A DNA stretch of 64,000 nt. Source: Cryobacterium mannosilyticum (GTDB lineage Bacteria; Actinomycetota; Actinomycetes; Actinomycetales; Microbacteriaceae). Shown in pieces: positions 34,771 to 44,132 of the stretch. A program made the position numbers and the translations under genes. The first letter of the stretch is position 1. Every line of letters begins with the position of its first letter. The notes under the pieces are model-generated. The model worked only from the letters and a program-made list of their open reading frames with translations, was not told the origin of the DNA and searched no databases. The stretch lies in NCBI RefSeq assembly GCF_004402705.1, contig NZ_SOFM01000007.1, positions 298,548 through 362,547 of the forward strand, written 5' to 3'.

Positions 34771-36182
34771 CCATCCGACTCTACGATTCCCAGGCCCAGG
34801 CCCTCCGTGACTTCATTCCGCTGAAGGATGGTGCGGTCGGCATCTACGTCTGCGGACCGACCGTGCAGTCATCGCCCCACATCGGCCACCTGCGCAGCGC
34901 CCTGGTCTACGATCAGCTGCGCCGCTGGCTCACCTACCGTGGCCTCGACGTGACCTTCGTGCGCAACGTCACCGACATCGACGACAAGATCCTCGTGGGC
35001 GTCGCCGGCACCACCGAGCAGTGGTGGGCCCTCGCCTACCGCTACGAACTCGAGTTCACGGCCGGATACCAGCGTCTGGGCATCCTCGCCCCCAGCTACG
35101 AACCCAGAGCCACCGCCAGCGTGCAGCAGATGCAGGACCTCATCGGCCGGCTGATCGAACGCGGCCACGCCTACCCGGCCGCGGACGGCTCCGGCGATGT
35201 CTACTTCGACACGAAGAGCTGGCCCAGCTACGGCGCCCTCACCCGCCAGGGCGCCGGCGACATGGAGTCGGCGACGGATGCCGACCCGCGCGCCCGCAAG
35301 GACCCGCGCGACTTCGCCCTGTGGAAGGGGCACAAGGCGGATGAGCCGGAGTCGGCCTCCTGGCCCTCGCCGTGGGGTGCCGGTCGCCCGGGCTGGCACA
35401 TCGAGTGCTCCGCCATGGCGTCTCGCTACCTCGGCGTGCAGTTCGACATCCACGGCGGTGGCCTGGACCTCCGCTTCCCGCACCACGAGAACGAACTCGC
35501 CCAGTCCGGCGCGGCCGGGGATGCCTTCGCCAACTACTGGATGCACAACGGCCTCGTCAACGTCAACGGTCAGAAGATGTCGAAGTCGCTCGGCAACTCG
35601 GTGTTCGCGGCGGAGTTGCTCGAACAGGCCCGTGCCATCGTGGTGCGCTACTACCTCGGCGCCGCTCACTACCGGTCCACCATCGACTTCCACGAGGGTT
35701 CCCTGGTCGAGGCCGAGGCCGCGCTCGAACGCGTCGAAAGCTTCCTCGACCGTGCCGACCGTCGGCTCGCCGACACCCGGTTCGCCGGGTCGGGCGTGCA
35801 GATCGTGCCGGACGAATTCGCGGTCGCCATGGACGACGACCTGGCCGTGCCTCAGGCCCTCGCCGTGCTGCACGAGACCGTGCGCACCGGCAACGCCGCA
35901 CTCGACGCCGAGGACCTCCACGCCGCAGCCGCCGCCCGCGGCCACGTGCTCGCGATGAGCGAAGTCCTCGGGATCAACCCGTTGTCGCCCGGCTGGGCCG
36001 TCGCCACCGACGAACCGGCCATGATCGCCCTCACCGCCCTTGTCGAGCGCCTGCTCGACGACCGCGAGATCGCCAGGCAAAGCCGTGACTACAAGGCCGC
36101 AGACCGTATCCGGGACGAGCTCGTCGCCGCCGGAATTACCATCGAAGACACCCCGTCGGGTGCGCATTGGAGTTTTGACTGA
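34767..36182 (+). CDS. cysS: Cysteinyl-tRNA synthetase
   Basis: 471 residues. The nucleotide site is VCGPTVQSSPHIGHLRSAL, the zinc-binding region contains WHIECSAMASRYLG and the HHENE block, and KMSKSLGNSV is the class I KMSKS loop. It charges tRNA-Cys. GTG 34767 overlaps the ispDF stop by four bases, and the stop overlaps rlmB, giving a coupled three-gene operon. Confidence 0.97.
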   Translation: MTIRLYDSQAQALRDFIPLKDGAVGIYVCGPTVQSSPHIGHLRSALVYDQLRRWLTYRGLDVTFVRNVTDIDDKILVGVAGTTEQWWALAYRYELEFTAGYQRLGILAPSYEPRATASVQQMQDLIGRLIERGHAYPAADGSGDVYFDTKSWPSYGALTRQGAGDMESATDADPRARKDPRDFALWKGHKADEPESASWPSPWGAGRPGWHIECSAMASRYLGVQFDIHGGGLDLRFPHHENELAQSGAAGDAFANYWMHNGLVNVNGQKMSKSLGNSVFAAELLEQARAIVVRYYLGAAHYRSTIDFHEGSLVEAEAALERVESFLDRADRRLADTRFAGSGVQIVPDEFAVAMDDDLAVPQALAVLHETVRTGNAALDAEDLHAAAAARGHVLAMSEVLGINPLSPGWAVATDEPAMIALTALVERLLDDREIARQSRDYKAADRIRDELVAAGITIEDTPSGAHWSFD

Positions 36183-37258
36183 TGAAGAACACTGACCGCA
36201 AGGCCCGGACCGGGTCCGTGCGCAAGGGCAGCCGCGGACCGCAGGTCGGCTCCGGCGGCCAGGGCCGGCAGGCCCTCGAGGGCAAGAAGCCCACCCCCAA
36301 GGCCGAAGACCGCCCGTACCACCCCGCCGGCAAGCGCAAGGCAGCCCAGGACCGCTTCGCCGCGGCCGGCGGCGGCCGCAGCCGCAGCACCGCCGGCTCG
36401 CAGGCTCCCCGCAGCACCGCCAACAGCGGCGGCGGCGGCACGTCGACGCGCCGGGCGAAGCAGGCCGACGAGCACGAGGTCGTCACCGGCCGCAACTCGG
36501 TGCTCGAGGCGCTGCGAGCCAAGATCCCCGCCTCCGCCCTCTACATCGCGACGCGCATCGAAATGGATGACCGGGTCAAGGAAGTCCTCTCCCTCGCCAC
36601 CACACGCGGCATCCCCGTGCTCGAGGTGATGCGCCCGGAACTGGACCGCCTGGCCGGCCGCGACTCCGTGCACCAGGGCCTGGCCCTCAAGGTGCCCGCG
36701 TACGAATACGCGCACCCGATGGAACTTCTCGAGCTGACCATCAGCCGCGGGCACAAGCCGCTCTTCGTCGCGCTCGACGGCATCACCGACCCCCGCAACC
36801 TGGGTGCGATCATCCGTTCGACCGCCGCCTTCGGCGGACACGGGATCATCGTGCCGCAGCGCCGCTCGGTCGGCGTCACCGCGTCGGCCTGGAAGACCTC
36901 CGCCGGCGCCGCGGCGCGCACCCCCGTCGCCATGGCCAGCAACCTCACCCAGACGCTCAAGGCGCTCAAGGAGAAGGGCGTGCTCGTCATCGGCCTCGAC
37001 GGCGCCGGCGACACGTCACTGCCGGAACTCGGCATCGGATTCGCCGAACGACCCATCGTGGTCGTCGTCGGCAGCGAGGGCAAGGGCCTGTCCCGCCTCG
37101 TCACCGAGACCTGCGACGCCATCGTCTCGATCCCGATCAGCGCGACGACGGAATCGCTGAACGCCGGCATCGCGGCGAGCGTGACCCTGTACGAGATCTC
37201 CCGCCTCCGCGCCACCGCGAAGGCAGCCAAGGCCGCCAAGGCCGTCGCGACCGCCTGA
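36182..37258 (+). CDS. rlmB: 23S rRNA 2'-O-methyltransferase, RlmB/TrmH (SpoU) family
   Basis: 358 residues. A basic, disordered N-terminal tail of about 90 residues precedes the RlmB substrate domain (VVTGRNSVLEALRAKIPASAL). The SPOUT catalytic domain has LDGITDPRNLGAIIRSTAAFG, PVVVVGSEGKGLSRL-like VVVVGSEGKGLSRLV and PISATTESLNAGIAASVTLYE forming the trefoil knot. Third gene of the ispDF-cysS-rlmB operon. Confidence 0.94.
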   Translation: MKNTDRKARTGSVRKGSRGPQVGSGGQGRQALEGKKPTPKAEDRPYHPAGKRKAAQDRFAAAGGGRSRSTAGSQAPRSTANSGGGGTSTRRAKQADEHEVVTGRNSVLEALRAKIPASALYIATRIEMDDRVKEVLSLATTRGIPVLEVMRPELDRLAGRDSVHQGLALKVPAYEYAHPMELLELTISRGHKPLFVALDGITDPRNLGAIIRSTAAFGGHGIIVPQRRSVGVTASAWKTSAGAAARTPVAMASNLTQTLKALKEKGVLVIGLDGAGDTSLPELGIGFAERPIVVVVGSEGKGLSRLVTETCDAIVSIPISATTESLNAGIAASVTLYEISRLRATAKAAKAAKAVATA

Positions 37259-37296
37259 CGGCCCGTCGGTCCCGGCAGGTCGATCGGCCGTTGACT

Positions 37297-37343
37297 TACG
37301 GGAAAAGCGCCTTCATCCACCGGATGAAGGCGCTTTTCCCGTA
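37297..37343. terminator. Terminator after rlmB
   Basis: Perfect 22-bp stem (37297-37318 with 37322-37343) with a three-base loop. The stem includes GGAAAAGCGC / GCGCTTTTCC. Serves the rlmB and convergent DUF4032 transcripts. Confidence 0.88.
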
Positions 37344-37356
37344 GCTCGGGCCCGGA

Positions 37357-38685
37357 TCAGACCTTGAGGCGCCAGTCGGCCTCGTCGTCCGCGGCGGTGT
37401 CGGCCGCGTTGGCCGCGGCGGCGACCGCGTCGTCGGTCACGTCGATCGGCAGTGTGATGGACCCGGTCGGCGGCTCGATCACCGTCGCCTCGTCACGGCG
37501 GTGACGGAGCACATCCTTGACATACGACGTGACGGCCTCGGCAAGGGGGATGTCCCTGCCCTGGTTCTGGGCCATGAACCACCGATGGTCGAGGAGCTGG
37601 TGGAAAACCTCGGCCGGTTCGAGCTTGCCCTTCAGGTCGCGGGGGATCGCCCGGATCACCGGCTCGAAGACCCGCACGAGCCACTCGTGGGCGAGCATCT
37701 CCTCGTCGCCGTCCGGGTCGCCGTAGGTGACCCGATAGGAGTCGAGGTCGTTGAGCAGGCGGCGGGCCTGGTTCTCCTCGGCGTCGAGGCCGGTGAGCCG
37801 CAGCAGGCGGCGCTGGTGGTGTCCGGCGTCGACGACCTTCGGCTGGATCCGCACGGTCGTGCCGGCGCTGTCGGTCTTGATCGCGAGTTCCTCGATGTCG
37901 AAGCCGAGGTCGTTGAGACGTTCGACGCGTTCGGTGATCCGCCAGCGTTCCGCGCTCGAGAACGACTCGGAACCGGTGAGCTCGGTCCAGAGCAACCGGT
38001 AGGCGGCGACAATGCCGTTGCTGACCCGGATCGGGTCGAGCTCGTCGGCGACGCGGCCGCCGGCCTCGAGGTCCATCAGTTCGCCGGCGATGTTGACGCG
38101 GGCGATTTCGAGGTCGTTCTCGCGCTGCCCGTTGGAGAGTCCCCCGGGGTAGAGCTGGCCCGTTTCGGCGTCGACGAGGTAGGCGGCGAACGCGCCGGCG
38201 TCCCGGCGGAACAGGGTGTTCGAGAGGGACACGTCGCCCCAGAACAGCCCGGCCATGTGCACCCGCACCAGGAGAAGGGCGAGGGCGTCGACCAGGCGGG
38301 TGGCGGTGTCGGGGCGCAGGGTCTGCGAATACAGCGCGCGGTACGGCAGGGAGAACTTGAGGTGCCGGGTGACGAGCACCGAGTTCAACGGTTCGGCGTC
38401 ATCCGTCGTCCGGTTGGTGATCACGGCCAGCGGCTCGACGCAGGGGATCTCGAGTCCCTGCAGGGTGCGCAGCATCTCGTACTCGCGCCTGGCCATTTCG
38501 CTGGTGGTTTCCTTGATGGCCACGACGCGCCCGCTGAGGTGCGCGAACCGCACCAGGTGCCGGGAGATGCCCTTGGGCAGCGCCGCGATGTTCTCGTTCG
38601 GCCAGGCGTCCAGTGGAAGCTGCCAGGGCAGGTCGAGCAGTGCCGGGTCGGCCGTGGCCGAGGTGATATTGAGAGAACCGCTCAT
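37357..38685 (-). CDS. DUF4032 protein with kinase-like fold
   Basis: 442 residues. The first half resembles an atypical (lipopolysaccharide-) kinase fold: VVAIKETTSEMARREYEML for the ATP lysine and C-helix, AGLFWGDVSLSNTLF as the catalytic loop with Asp and Asn, and LVDAETGQ as the metal-binding site. The second half is the DUF4032 domain. Acidic Ala-rich tail. Kinase activity is inference and the substrate is unknown. Confidence 0.8.
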   Translation of the reverse strand: MSGSLNITSATADPALLDLPWQLPLDAWPNENIAALPKGISRHLVRFAHLSGRVVAIKETTSEMARREYEMLRTLQGLEIPCVEPLAVITNRTTDDAEPLNSVLVTRHLKFSLPYRALYSQTLRPDTATRLVDALALLLVRVHMAGLFWGDVSLSNTLFRRDAGAFAAYLVDAETGQLYPGGLSNGQRENDLEIARVNIAGELMDLEAGGRVADELDPIRVSNGIVAAYRLLWTELTGSESFSSAERWRITERVERLNDLGFDIEELAIKTDSAGTTVRIQPKVVDAGHHQRRLLRLTGLDAEENQARRLLNDLDSYRVTYGDPDGDEEMLAHEWLVRVFEPVIRAIPRDLKGKLEPAEVFHQLLDHRWFMAQNQGRDIPLAEAVTSYVKDVLRHRRDEATVIEPPTGSITLPIDVTDDAVAAAANAADTAADDEADWRLKV

Positions 38686-38712
38686 GTCGGGGGCCTAACT
38701 GTGCATAGCGAA

Positions 38713-38745
38713 ACGGCCGGACGAAGCGATGCTCCGTCCGGCCGT
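38713..38745 (-). terminator. Terminator after the sugar-ABC ATPase gene
   Basis: Stem ACGGCCGGACG with CGTCCGGCCGT, 11 bp and an 11-base loop, followed on the minus strand by TTTCG. Confidence 0.7.
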
Positions 38746-38764
38746 GTCAGTGGTGAACTCTGTC

Positions 38765-39862
38765 TTAGTCTGCGACTGCCCCGCCGAGGCGGAGGCCGGT
38801 CTCTGCGTCGAACACGTGCAGGTGGTGCGCCGTCGGGGTGAGGTAGACGGTGTCGCCGGCTGCGGGGTGCGAGCGGCCGTCGACGCGGGCGACGATGTCG
38901 GTGCGCTTGCCCTCGACAGTGGAGTGGCCGTAGAGGTAGCCGTCCGCGCCGAGCTCCTCGACCAGGTCCACGGCCACTTCGAGGCCTTCGCCGGGGGTGG
39001 CCGACAGGTGGATGTCCTCGGGGCGGACTCCGATGGTGACCTTCTTGCCGGTGGAGCCGGCGAGGGTCTCCCGGGGGACCGGAACCGTGGCGGTGCCGAA
39101 CTTGATGCCGCCGTCGACGGTGTCGGCCAGGAACAGGTTCATGGCCGGGCTGCCGATGAAGCCGGCGACGAACACGTTGTTCGGCTTCGCGTACAGGTCG
39201 CGGGGGGTGCCGACCTGCTGGAGCACGCCGTCCTTGAGCACCGCGATGCGGTCACCCATGGTGAGGGCCTCGGTCTGGTCGTGGGTGACGTAGACGGTCG
39301 TGACGCCGAGGCGGCGCTGCAGCGACGCGATCTGGGTGCGGGTCTGAACGCGCAGCTTGGCGTCGAGGTTCGACAGCGGCTCGTCCATCAGGAACACCTG
39401 GGGCTGACGCACGATGGCGCGTCCCATGGCGACGCGCTGACGCTGGCCACCGGAGAGGGCCTTCGGCTTGCGGCTGAGGTAGGGCTCGAGGTCGAGAAGC
39501 TTGGCTGCTTCGAGAACGCGCGCAGCGCGCTCGTCCTTGTTGACGCCGGCGATCTTGAGCGCGAAGCCCATGTTCTCGGCGACGGTCATGTGCGGGTACA
39601 GGGCGTAGTTCTGGAAGACCATGGCGATGTCGCGGTCTTTCGGCGGGACATCCGTCACGTTGCGCTCACCGATGAAGATGTTGCCGTCGTTGACCTCTTC
39701 GAGGCCGGCGAGCATGCGCAGGGAGGTGGACTTTCCGCAGCCGGACGGGCCGACCAGGACGAGGAACTCACCATCGGCGACCGAAAGGTCGAGGTGGTCG
39801 ACCGCGGGGCGGGTGGAACCCGGGTAGAGGCGGGTTGCCTTGTCGAACGTGACTGAAGCCAT
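38765..39862 (-). CDS. ugpC: Sugar ABC transporter ATP-binding protein, UgpC/MsmK/MalK type
   Basis: 365 residues. Walker A GPSGCGKSTSLRMLAGLEE, signature ALSGGQRQRVAMGRAIV, Walker B VFLMDEPLSNLDAKLR, and H-loop VTHDQTEAL. The C-terminal OB-type regulatory domain includes VTIGVRPEDIHLS. A stand-alone ATPase of this type usually serves several sugar ABC importers encoded elsewhere. The promoter lies in the 257-bp gap to the divergent DsbA-like gene. Confidence 0.93.
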   Translation of the reverse strand: MASVTFDKATRLYPGSTRPAVDHLDLSVADGEFLVLVGPSGCGKSTSLRMLAGLEEVNDGNIFIGERNVTDVPPKDRDIAMVFQNYALYPHMTVAENMGFALKIAGVNKDERAARVLEAAKLLDLEPYLSRKPKALSGGQRQRVAMGRAIVRQPQVFLMDEPLSNLDAKLRVQTRTQIASLQRRLGVTTVYVTHDQTEALTMGDRIAVLKDGVLQQVGTPRDLYAKPNNVFVAGFIGSPAMNLFLADTVDGGIKFGTATVPVPRETLAGSTGKKVTIGVRPEDIHLSATPGEGLEVAVDLVEELGADGYLYGHSTVEGKRTDIVARVDGRSHPAAGDTVYLTPTAHHLHVFDAETGLRLGGAVAD

Positions 39863-40119
39863 TATCTGTATTCTCCTTCACCGGCAGGTACGTGCCGGAC
39901 GATCCGTAGTGATGGGATTTAGCGGCCGTTCACCTGCTGTTCGCAGAAGACCGACCTCTCCAGTATGTCACGTGCGGGGGAACGCCCGGCGGGGGATCGG
40001 CTGGGCGGCGCAATCCGTTAGTAGGCTCCGTCTGGGGATTTCCCAGACTGGGCACCTACTATTTGGAATGCACGTGCAGCCGAAACCGCCGTGCTTTTGT
40101 CTACCCGGAGCGAACATTC

Positions 40120-41034
40120 ATGACTATTGGCGGATCAGCCGAGGGCCGTCCCTCTAAGAACCAGCGACGCGACGCGGCTCGGATCAAGGCCACCCAGTTA
40201 CGTGTGGAACAGAAGAAGAAGGACCGCCGCAACCGGGTATTCCTGCAGGGCGGCATTGCCGTGGCGTCCATCGCCGTCGTCGCGATCATCGCGCTCATCA
40301 TCATGAATTCGATCCGCCCGGCCGGCCCCGGCCCTGCGAACATGGCCAGCGACGGCGTCCTGATCGGCGAGGGAATGACGGTCGTCAAGACCGCCGCACT
40401 GCAGCCCAAGGCAAAGCCCGTCGCGTCCAAGCCGGACCCGACCGGCACCGTGGCCGACATCCGGGTTTACGTCGACTACCTCTGCCCGTTCTGCGGTCAG
40501 TTCGAGAAGACCAACAGCGCACAGATCATCAATTGGGTGAAGTCGGGGGCCGCGACCGTGGAGATCCACCCCATTTCGATCCTGACCAGCAAATCGGCTG
40601 GCACGCAGTACTCACTCCGGGCGGCGAACGCGGCGACCTGCGTCGCCAACTACTCCCCGAACGATTTCTACGCCTTCAATACGGCTTTGTTCGGCGACCA
40701 GCCCAAGGAAGGCACGGCGGGGCTCGACGACACGGAGATCAAGGGCCTGGTGAAGAGCTCGGGGGTCGGTGCGGCCCGCTCGAAGATCAACACCTGCATC
40801 GACGAGGCCACCTTCAAGTCCTGGGTCGTCGCCGCCACCGATCGGGCACTGTCCGGACCGCTGCCCAACAGCGCGGTCAAGGCGATCACCGGAACCCCCA
40901 CCGTGCTCGTCAACGGCAAGCAGTACGTCGGCGCACTCGACGATCCCAAGGAATTCGCCGCGTTCGTGCTGCAGTCCGCCGGGGAAACCTACTCGACGTC
41001 CACCCCGACCCCCACTCCGACGCCGGCCGGTTAG
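40120..41034 (+). CDS. Membrane-anchored DsbA-like thiol oxidoreductase
   Basis: 304 residues. A lysine/arginine-rich cytoplasmic head (residues 1-45) leads to one membrane helix (IAVASIAVVAIIALIIM), an extracytoplasmic linker and a thioredoxin-fold domain of the DsbA/DSBA_oxidored_4 type with YVDYLCPFCGQFEK (CPFC active site) and cis-Pro region GTPTVLVNGK. It probably forms disulfides in exported proteins. A Thr-Pro repeat tail ends it. ATG 40120 is preferred to the longer frame since GGAGCG precedes it. Confidence 0.88.
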   Translation: MTIGGSAEGRPSKNQRRDAARIKATQLRVEQKKKDRRNRVFLQGGIAVASIAVVAIIALIIMNSIRPAGPGPANMASDGVLIGEGMTVVKTAALQPKAKPVASKPDPTGTVADIRVYVDYLCPFCGQFEKTNSAQIINWVKSGAATVEIHPISILTSKSAGTQYSLRAANAATCVANYSPNDFYAFNTALFGDQPKEGTAGLDDTEIKGLVKSSGVGAARSKINTCIDEATFKSWVVAATDRALSGPLPNSAVKAITGTPTVLVNGKQYVGALDDPKEFAAFVLQSAGETYSTSTPTPTPTPAG

Positions 41035-41110
41035 CGCCGGGGCCCACCCGGTGGCCCCACCGGCCGCGATCGTCATTTAGGATGGGGTTCCGAGGCGGCA
41101 TCCGTCTCAT

Positions 41111-41183
41111 GCCGGCCTGGCGCAATTGGTAGCGCACCACTCTTGTAAAGTGGGGGTTACGGGTTCAAGTCCCGTGGCCGGCC
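41111..41183 (+). tRNA. tRNA-Thr (anticodon TGT)
   Basis: GCCGGCC acceptor pairing with GGCCGGC, D arm GGCGC...GCGC, anticodon loop CTTGTAA, T arm ACGGG-TTCAAGT-CCCGT. CCA follows directly at 41184-41186 and so is encoded. Confidence 0.95.
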
Positions 41184-41186
41184 CCA

Positions 41187-41511
41187 CAGACCGCTCGTGC
41201 CGGGCGTTCCCCCTTGGCCAGCAGCACCAGCCAGACGTAGGCGCCCACGAGTTGCCAGAGCTGCCGCAGGATGGCGTCGACCAGCGGCTCGAGGCGTCCG
41301 GCGCGGCCGGCAGGCCTGCTGGTCTCCTTTCCGTGGAAGACGGGGAGACGGGCGGTCGATGTGCTGGTGTGTGTGCTCACGGCTCGAGAGTAGAACGCGA
41401 CGGTGGCGCCGGAGAGGAGCGCGAACCGACGGTTCCGTGACGTTCCGGTGTCCGTTCGGGGTGGACCGAGGTCGGAGGGGGCGCCGGCCGCCCGGGTGCC
41501 GGCACCGTCCG
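41187..41511. other. Gene-poor gap after tRNA-Thr
   Basis: No well-supported gene. A minus-strand frame from GTG 41380 to 41165 (71 residues, with a hydrophobic LWQLVGAYVWLVLL stretch) is open but has no clear ribosome site and would overlap the tRNA on the opposite strand, so I do not call it. Confidence 0.4.
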
Positions 41512-42060
41512 CTAGAGCACGCTCAGGTACTCCGACGGGTCGATGGGCTGTCGCACGCCGGGTTTGGCGCCTTCGGGAACCCCGCCGACGTAGAGCCAGC
41601 CGAGGAGATCCTCCGATTCGGTGAGGCGGTGCAGATCGTGGACGGGGCGGGTCCTCGCCAGCGGTCCGGTACGCCACATCACGCCCCAGCCGGCTTCGGC
41701 GAGGAGGAGGCTCAACGCATGCCCGACGCCGGCGGCCACGGCATCCTGTTCCCAGCCGGCGACCTTGGCGTTGTCGTGACGACTGGCGACCACGGCGATG
41801 AGCAGCTCCGCGCGGAGCGGTTTCTCGGCCAGCCTGGCGGCGTCAGCGCCGGTGACACCGGCCGCCGTCGCCATCGCCTCACCCAGCCGTCGGCGGGCGT
41901 CTCCGCGGAGTTCGATCAGTCGCCACGGGCGCAGTGCGCCATGGTCGGCGACCCTGGCCGCCGCTGCGACGAGGGGCAGGAGGTCTTCGTGGGTGGGCGC
42001 CGCGGACGTCACCCTGGAATGGGAACGGCGACGGCCGACCGCGTCGAGGACCACGGGCAC
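41512..42060 (-). CDS. Nitroreductase-family flavoprotein
   Basis: 182 residues. The nitroreductase core reads LVAAAARVADHGALRPWRLIELRGDARRRLGEAM, then GWEQDAVAAGVGHALSLLLAEAGWGVMWRTG, and ends GWLYVGGVPEGAKP. It would bind FMN. It is shorter than classical NfsB-type enzymes. Substrate unknown. Lies four bases downstream of msrB on the same strand, so they are likely co-transcribed. Confidence 0.82.
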   Translation of the reverse strand: MPVVLDAVGRRRSHSRVTSAAPTHEDLLPLVAAAARVADHGALRPWRLIELRGDARRRLGEAMATAAGVTGADAARLAEKPLRAELLIAVVASRHDNAKVAGWEQDAVAAGVGHALSLLLAEAGWGVMWRTGPLARTRPVHDLHRLTESEDLLGWLYVGGVPEGAKPGVRQPIDPSEYLSVL

Positions 42061-42063
42061 CGG

Positions 42064-42465
42064 TTACTCGACCGGAGTGAAGTTCAGCGAGATGGAGTTC
42101 ATGCAGTACCGGTCCCCGGTCGGAGTGCCGAAACCGTCGTCGAAGACGTGGCCCAGGTGCGAACCGCAATTCGCGCACCGCACCTCTGTGCGTACGACGC
42201 CGAGCGAGCGGTCCTCGATCAACTGGACAGCCTCCGGTCGCACCGACTCGTAGAAGCTCGGCCAGCCGCAGCCGGAGTCGAACTTGGTTCCGCTCTTGAA
42301 GAGCTCGGCGTTGCAGGCTCCGCAGGTGTAGACACCGGAGCGGGCCTCGTCGAGCAGTTCTCCGGTCCAGGCACGCTCGGTTGCTGCTCCGCGCAGGACG
42401 GCGTACTTCTCGGGGCTGAGTTCTTCGCGCCACTCGGCGTCTGACTTCTTGACTTCGTAGTCCAT
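42064..42465 (-). CDS. msrB: Peptide methionine-(R)-S-oxide reductase MsrB
   Basis: 133 residues. Zinc site CGAC...CANC, conserved CGWPSFYE, HLGHVFDDG and the catalytic cysteine in RYCMNSISLNF. It repairs oxidised methionine with thioredoxin. ATG 42465 is the first methionine of the homologous part. The longer frame upstream is a shadow. Confidence 0.95.
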   Translation of the reverse strand: MDYEVKKSDAEWREELSPEKYAVLRGAATERAWTGELLDEARSGVYTCGACNAELFKSGTKFDSGCGWPSFYESVRPEAVQLIEDRSLGVVRTEVRCANCGSHLGHVFDDGFGTPTGDRYCMNSISLNFTPVE

Positions 42466-42656
42466 CGTGCGTCCTTCCGTCTCGACCGGGGCGCGGCCGA
42501 CTTCTGTTCCTTCCAACCCTAAACTCGGCCGGCCCGGTCGGTATTCCGGTCTGAGAGACCGTACAGCGGATTCACATCCCATTTCACCCTGCCGGGGTGG
42601 TCCAGCGAGTATCCAGACCCTGACAAATAGGATGACAGGCAAGGAGGTGGTGGCAG

Positions 42657-42956
42657 GTGGACGGAACACAGGCAGCGAACGCGGCCGGGCTCGTCGTGCC
42701 TCCCTCCGGTCTGACCGAGAGGGATGTGTCCGTCCTCGCCTTCGAACGGCGATGGTGGAGGCACGCGGGAGCGAAAGAGCAAGCCATCCGCGCCCAGTTC
42801 GACCTCTCGGCAGCCCGGTACTATCAGCTCCTGGCCGTCCTGATCGAATCGCCGGCCGCGCTGGCCCACGATCCGATGCTGGTGAAGCGCCTGCATCGGA
42901 TGCGGGACGCCCGGGCGCAGGCCCGGGACAGCCGATCTCTCGGCCCCCCCGATTAA
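42657..42956 (+). CDS. DUF3263 protein
   Basis: 99 residues, short helical protein. The core LTERDVSVLAFERRWWRHAGAKEQAIRAQFDLSAARYYQLL is typical of DUF3263, a small actinobacterial family of possible DNA-binding proteins. GTG 42657 follows AAGGAGGTGGTG. It is 57 bp upstream of a LytR_C protein gene. Confidence 0.85.
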   Translation: MDGTQAANAAGLVVPPSGLTERDVSVLAFERRWWRHAGAKEQAIRAQFDLSAARYYQLLAVLIESPAALAHDPMLVKRLHRMRDARAQARDSRSLGPPD

Positions 42957-43013
42957 CGCGCCTCCGCTCGACCAACCAATGCACAGCCGAAAAAGGAACG
43001 ACTCAGTCCCACG

Positions 43014-43577
43014 ATGACGACCTCGCACCCCAAAGACCGATTCGACCACCTCCCGCACTCCACGGAACGGGTCGGAGCGCACCGTGCCCCGCCCAAGAAG
43101 GGCCGCGGCTGGGTCGCCTTCTGGTGGGCGTTCGCCGCGACCGTCCTGCTCATCGGAATCGGGGTGGCCGTGCTCGCGGCACTGAACAACCGCCTCAGCT
43201 TCGACCTGCCCGGAACGTCCCCCTCCTCCAGCGCCTCCGCGCCGGCCGAGACGCCGGCGGCGGCCCCCACGGCCGTGGCCACCGTCGACCCCGGACTCTC
43301 GGTCACGGTGCTCAACGGCACCGCCGGCGCCGGTGTGGCCGCCGACGTGGGCGACCTGCTCACTGCCGCCGGCTGGACCGTCGGAGCGCTCAGCAACGCC
43401 AGCACCGAAGACGTGCCCAAGACGATCGTCTACTACGCCGACGCGAAACTGGAGGGCGCGGCCCGCGGTGTTGCAGCGTCTCTTCCCGGGGCGGACGTGC
43501 TACTCGCCACTGACTTCGCCGAATCCGGTGCGGACCTCACCGTCGTGGTCGGCAACGACTACGTCCCCGCAGGCTGA
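43014..43577 (+). CDS. LytR C-terminal-domain membrane protein
   Basis: 187 residues. Cytoplasmic N-terminus, one membrane helix (FWWAFAATVLLIGIGVAVLAAL), a Ser/Ala/Pro-rich stalk and a LytR_C domain beginning LSVTVLNGTAGAGVAADVGDLLTAAGW. The domain is known from LCP cell-wall proteins; standing alone it has no assigned activity. DUF3263 and this protein are frequent neighbours in actinobacteria. Confidence 0.85.
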   Translation: MTTSHPKDRFDHLPHSTERVGAHRAPPKKGRGWVAFWWAFAATVLLIGIGVAVLAALNNRLSFDLPGTSPSSSASAPAETPAAAPTAVATVDPGLSVTVLNGTAGAGVAADVGDLLTAAGWTVGALSNASTEDVPKTIVYYADAKLEGAARGVAASLPGADVLLATDFAESGADLTVVVGNDYVPAG

Positions 43578-43846
43578 CCTCGCGCCCGGCCGGGGCCGCA
43601 GCCGCTGAAAGTGCAGGCGAGACTCCACTTTCCACTGGCCGTATATACGTCGGCTTGCTCGTCGTCAACCCCCTTTCGTTCGCCGGAGGCTTCAGTAACA
43701 TCTGAAATTGGTCGCACATTTATTCGCACAGGCGCTCCGCAGGGGGCGTATTCCACTGCTCGGAAACGATGGACGCAGTCACTGCGCCAGGCCCGGTACG
43801 GCCACGAGGCGAGTGCTGAAGGAACTGCTGCAACAAGGAGTAAGAC

Positions 43847-44050
43847 ATGGCGAACGGAACCGTCAAATGGTTCAACGCTGAAAAAGGCTTCGGCTTCATC
43901 ACGGTCGACGGGGGTGGACAGGACGTATTCGTCCACTACTCCGCCATCGACATGCACGGCTACAAAGTTCTCGAAGAGGGCCAGCACGTCATCTTCGAAC
44001 TGGGGACCGGGGCAAAGGGGCCACAAGCTGAATCGGTTCGTCCGGTCTGA
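43847..44050 (+). CDS. cspA: Cold-shock protein CspA family
   Basis: 67 residues. A single cold-shock domain with RNP1 KGFGFITV and RNP2 DVFVHYSAI. AAGGAG at 43835-43840. A 269-bp leader precedes it; long structured leaders are usual for cold-induced csp genes, but I see no promoter I would defend. Confidence 0.96.
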   Translation: MANGTVKWFNAEKGFGFITVDGGGQDVFVHYSAIDMHGYKVLEEGQHVIFELGTGAKGPQAESVRPV

Positions 44051-44132
44051 TTCTCAGACCAGGCGTACCGGATCTCAGGGCACGCCCCCACGCGCGCAGG
44101 CGGGTTGACCGCGTGGCGTTAGGGTGTGGGAC

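Noticed and set aside
41165..41380. 71-residue minus-strand ORF overlapping tRNA-Thr
   Set aside because: No ribosome site, no recognised family, and overlap with a tRNA on the other strand.
43611..44108. Plus-strand 165-residue frame across the cspA leader and gene
   Set aside because: Out of frame with cspA and made of Thr/Arg/Ser-rich shadow sequence.
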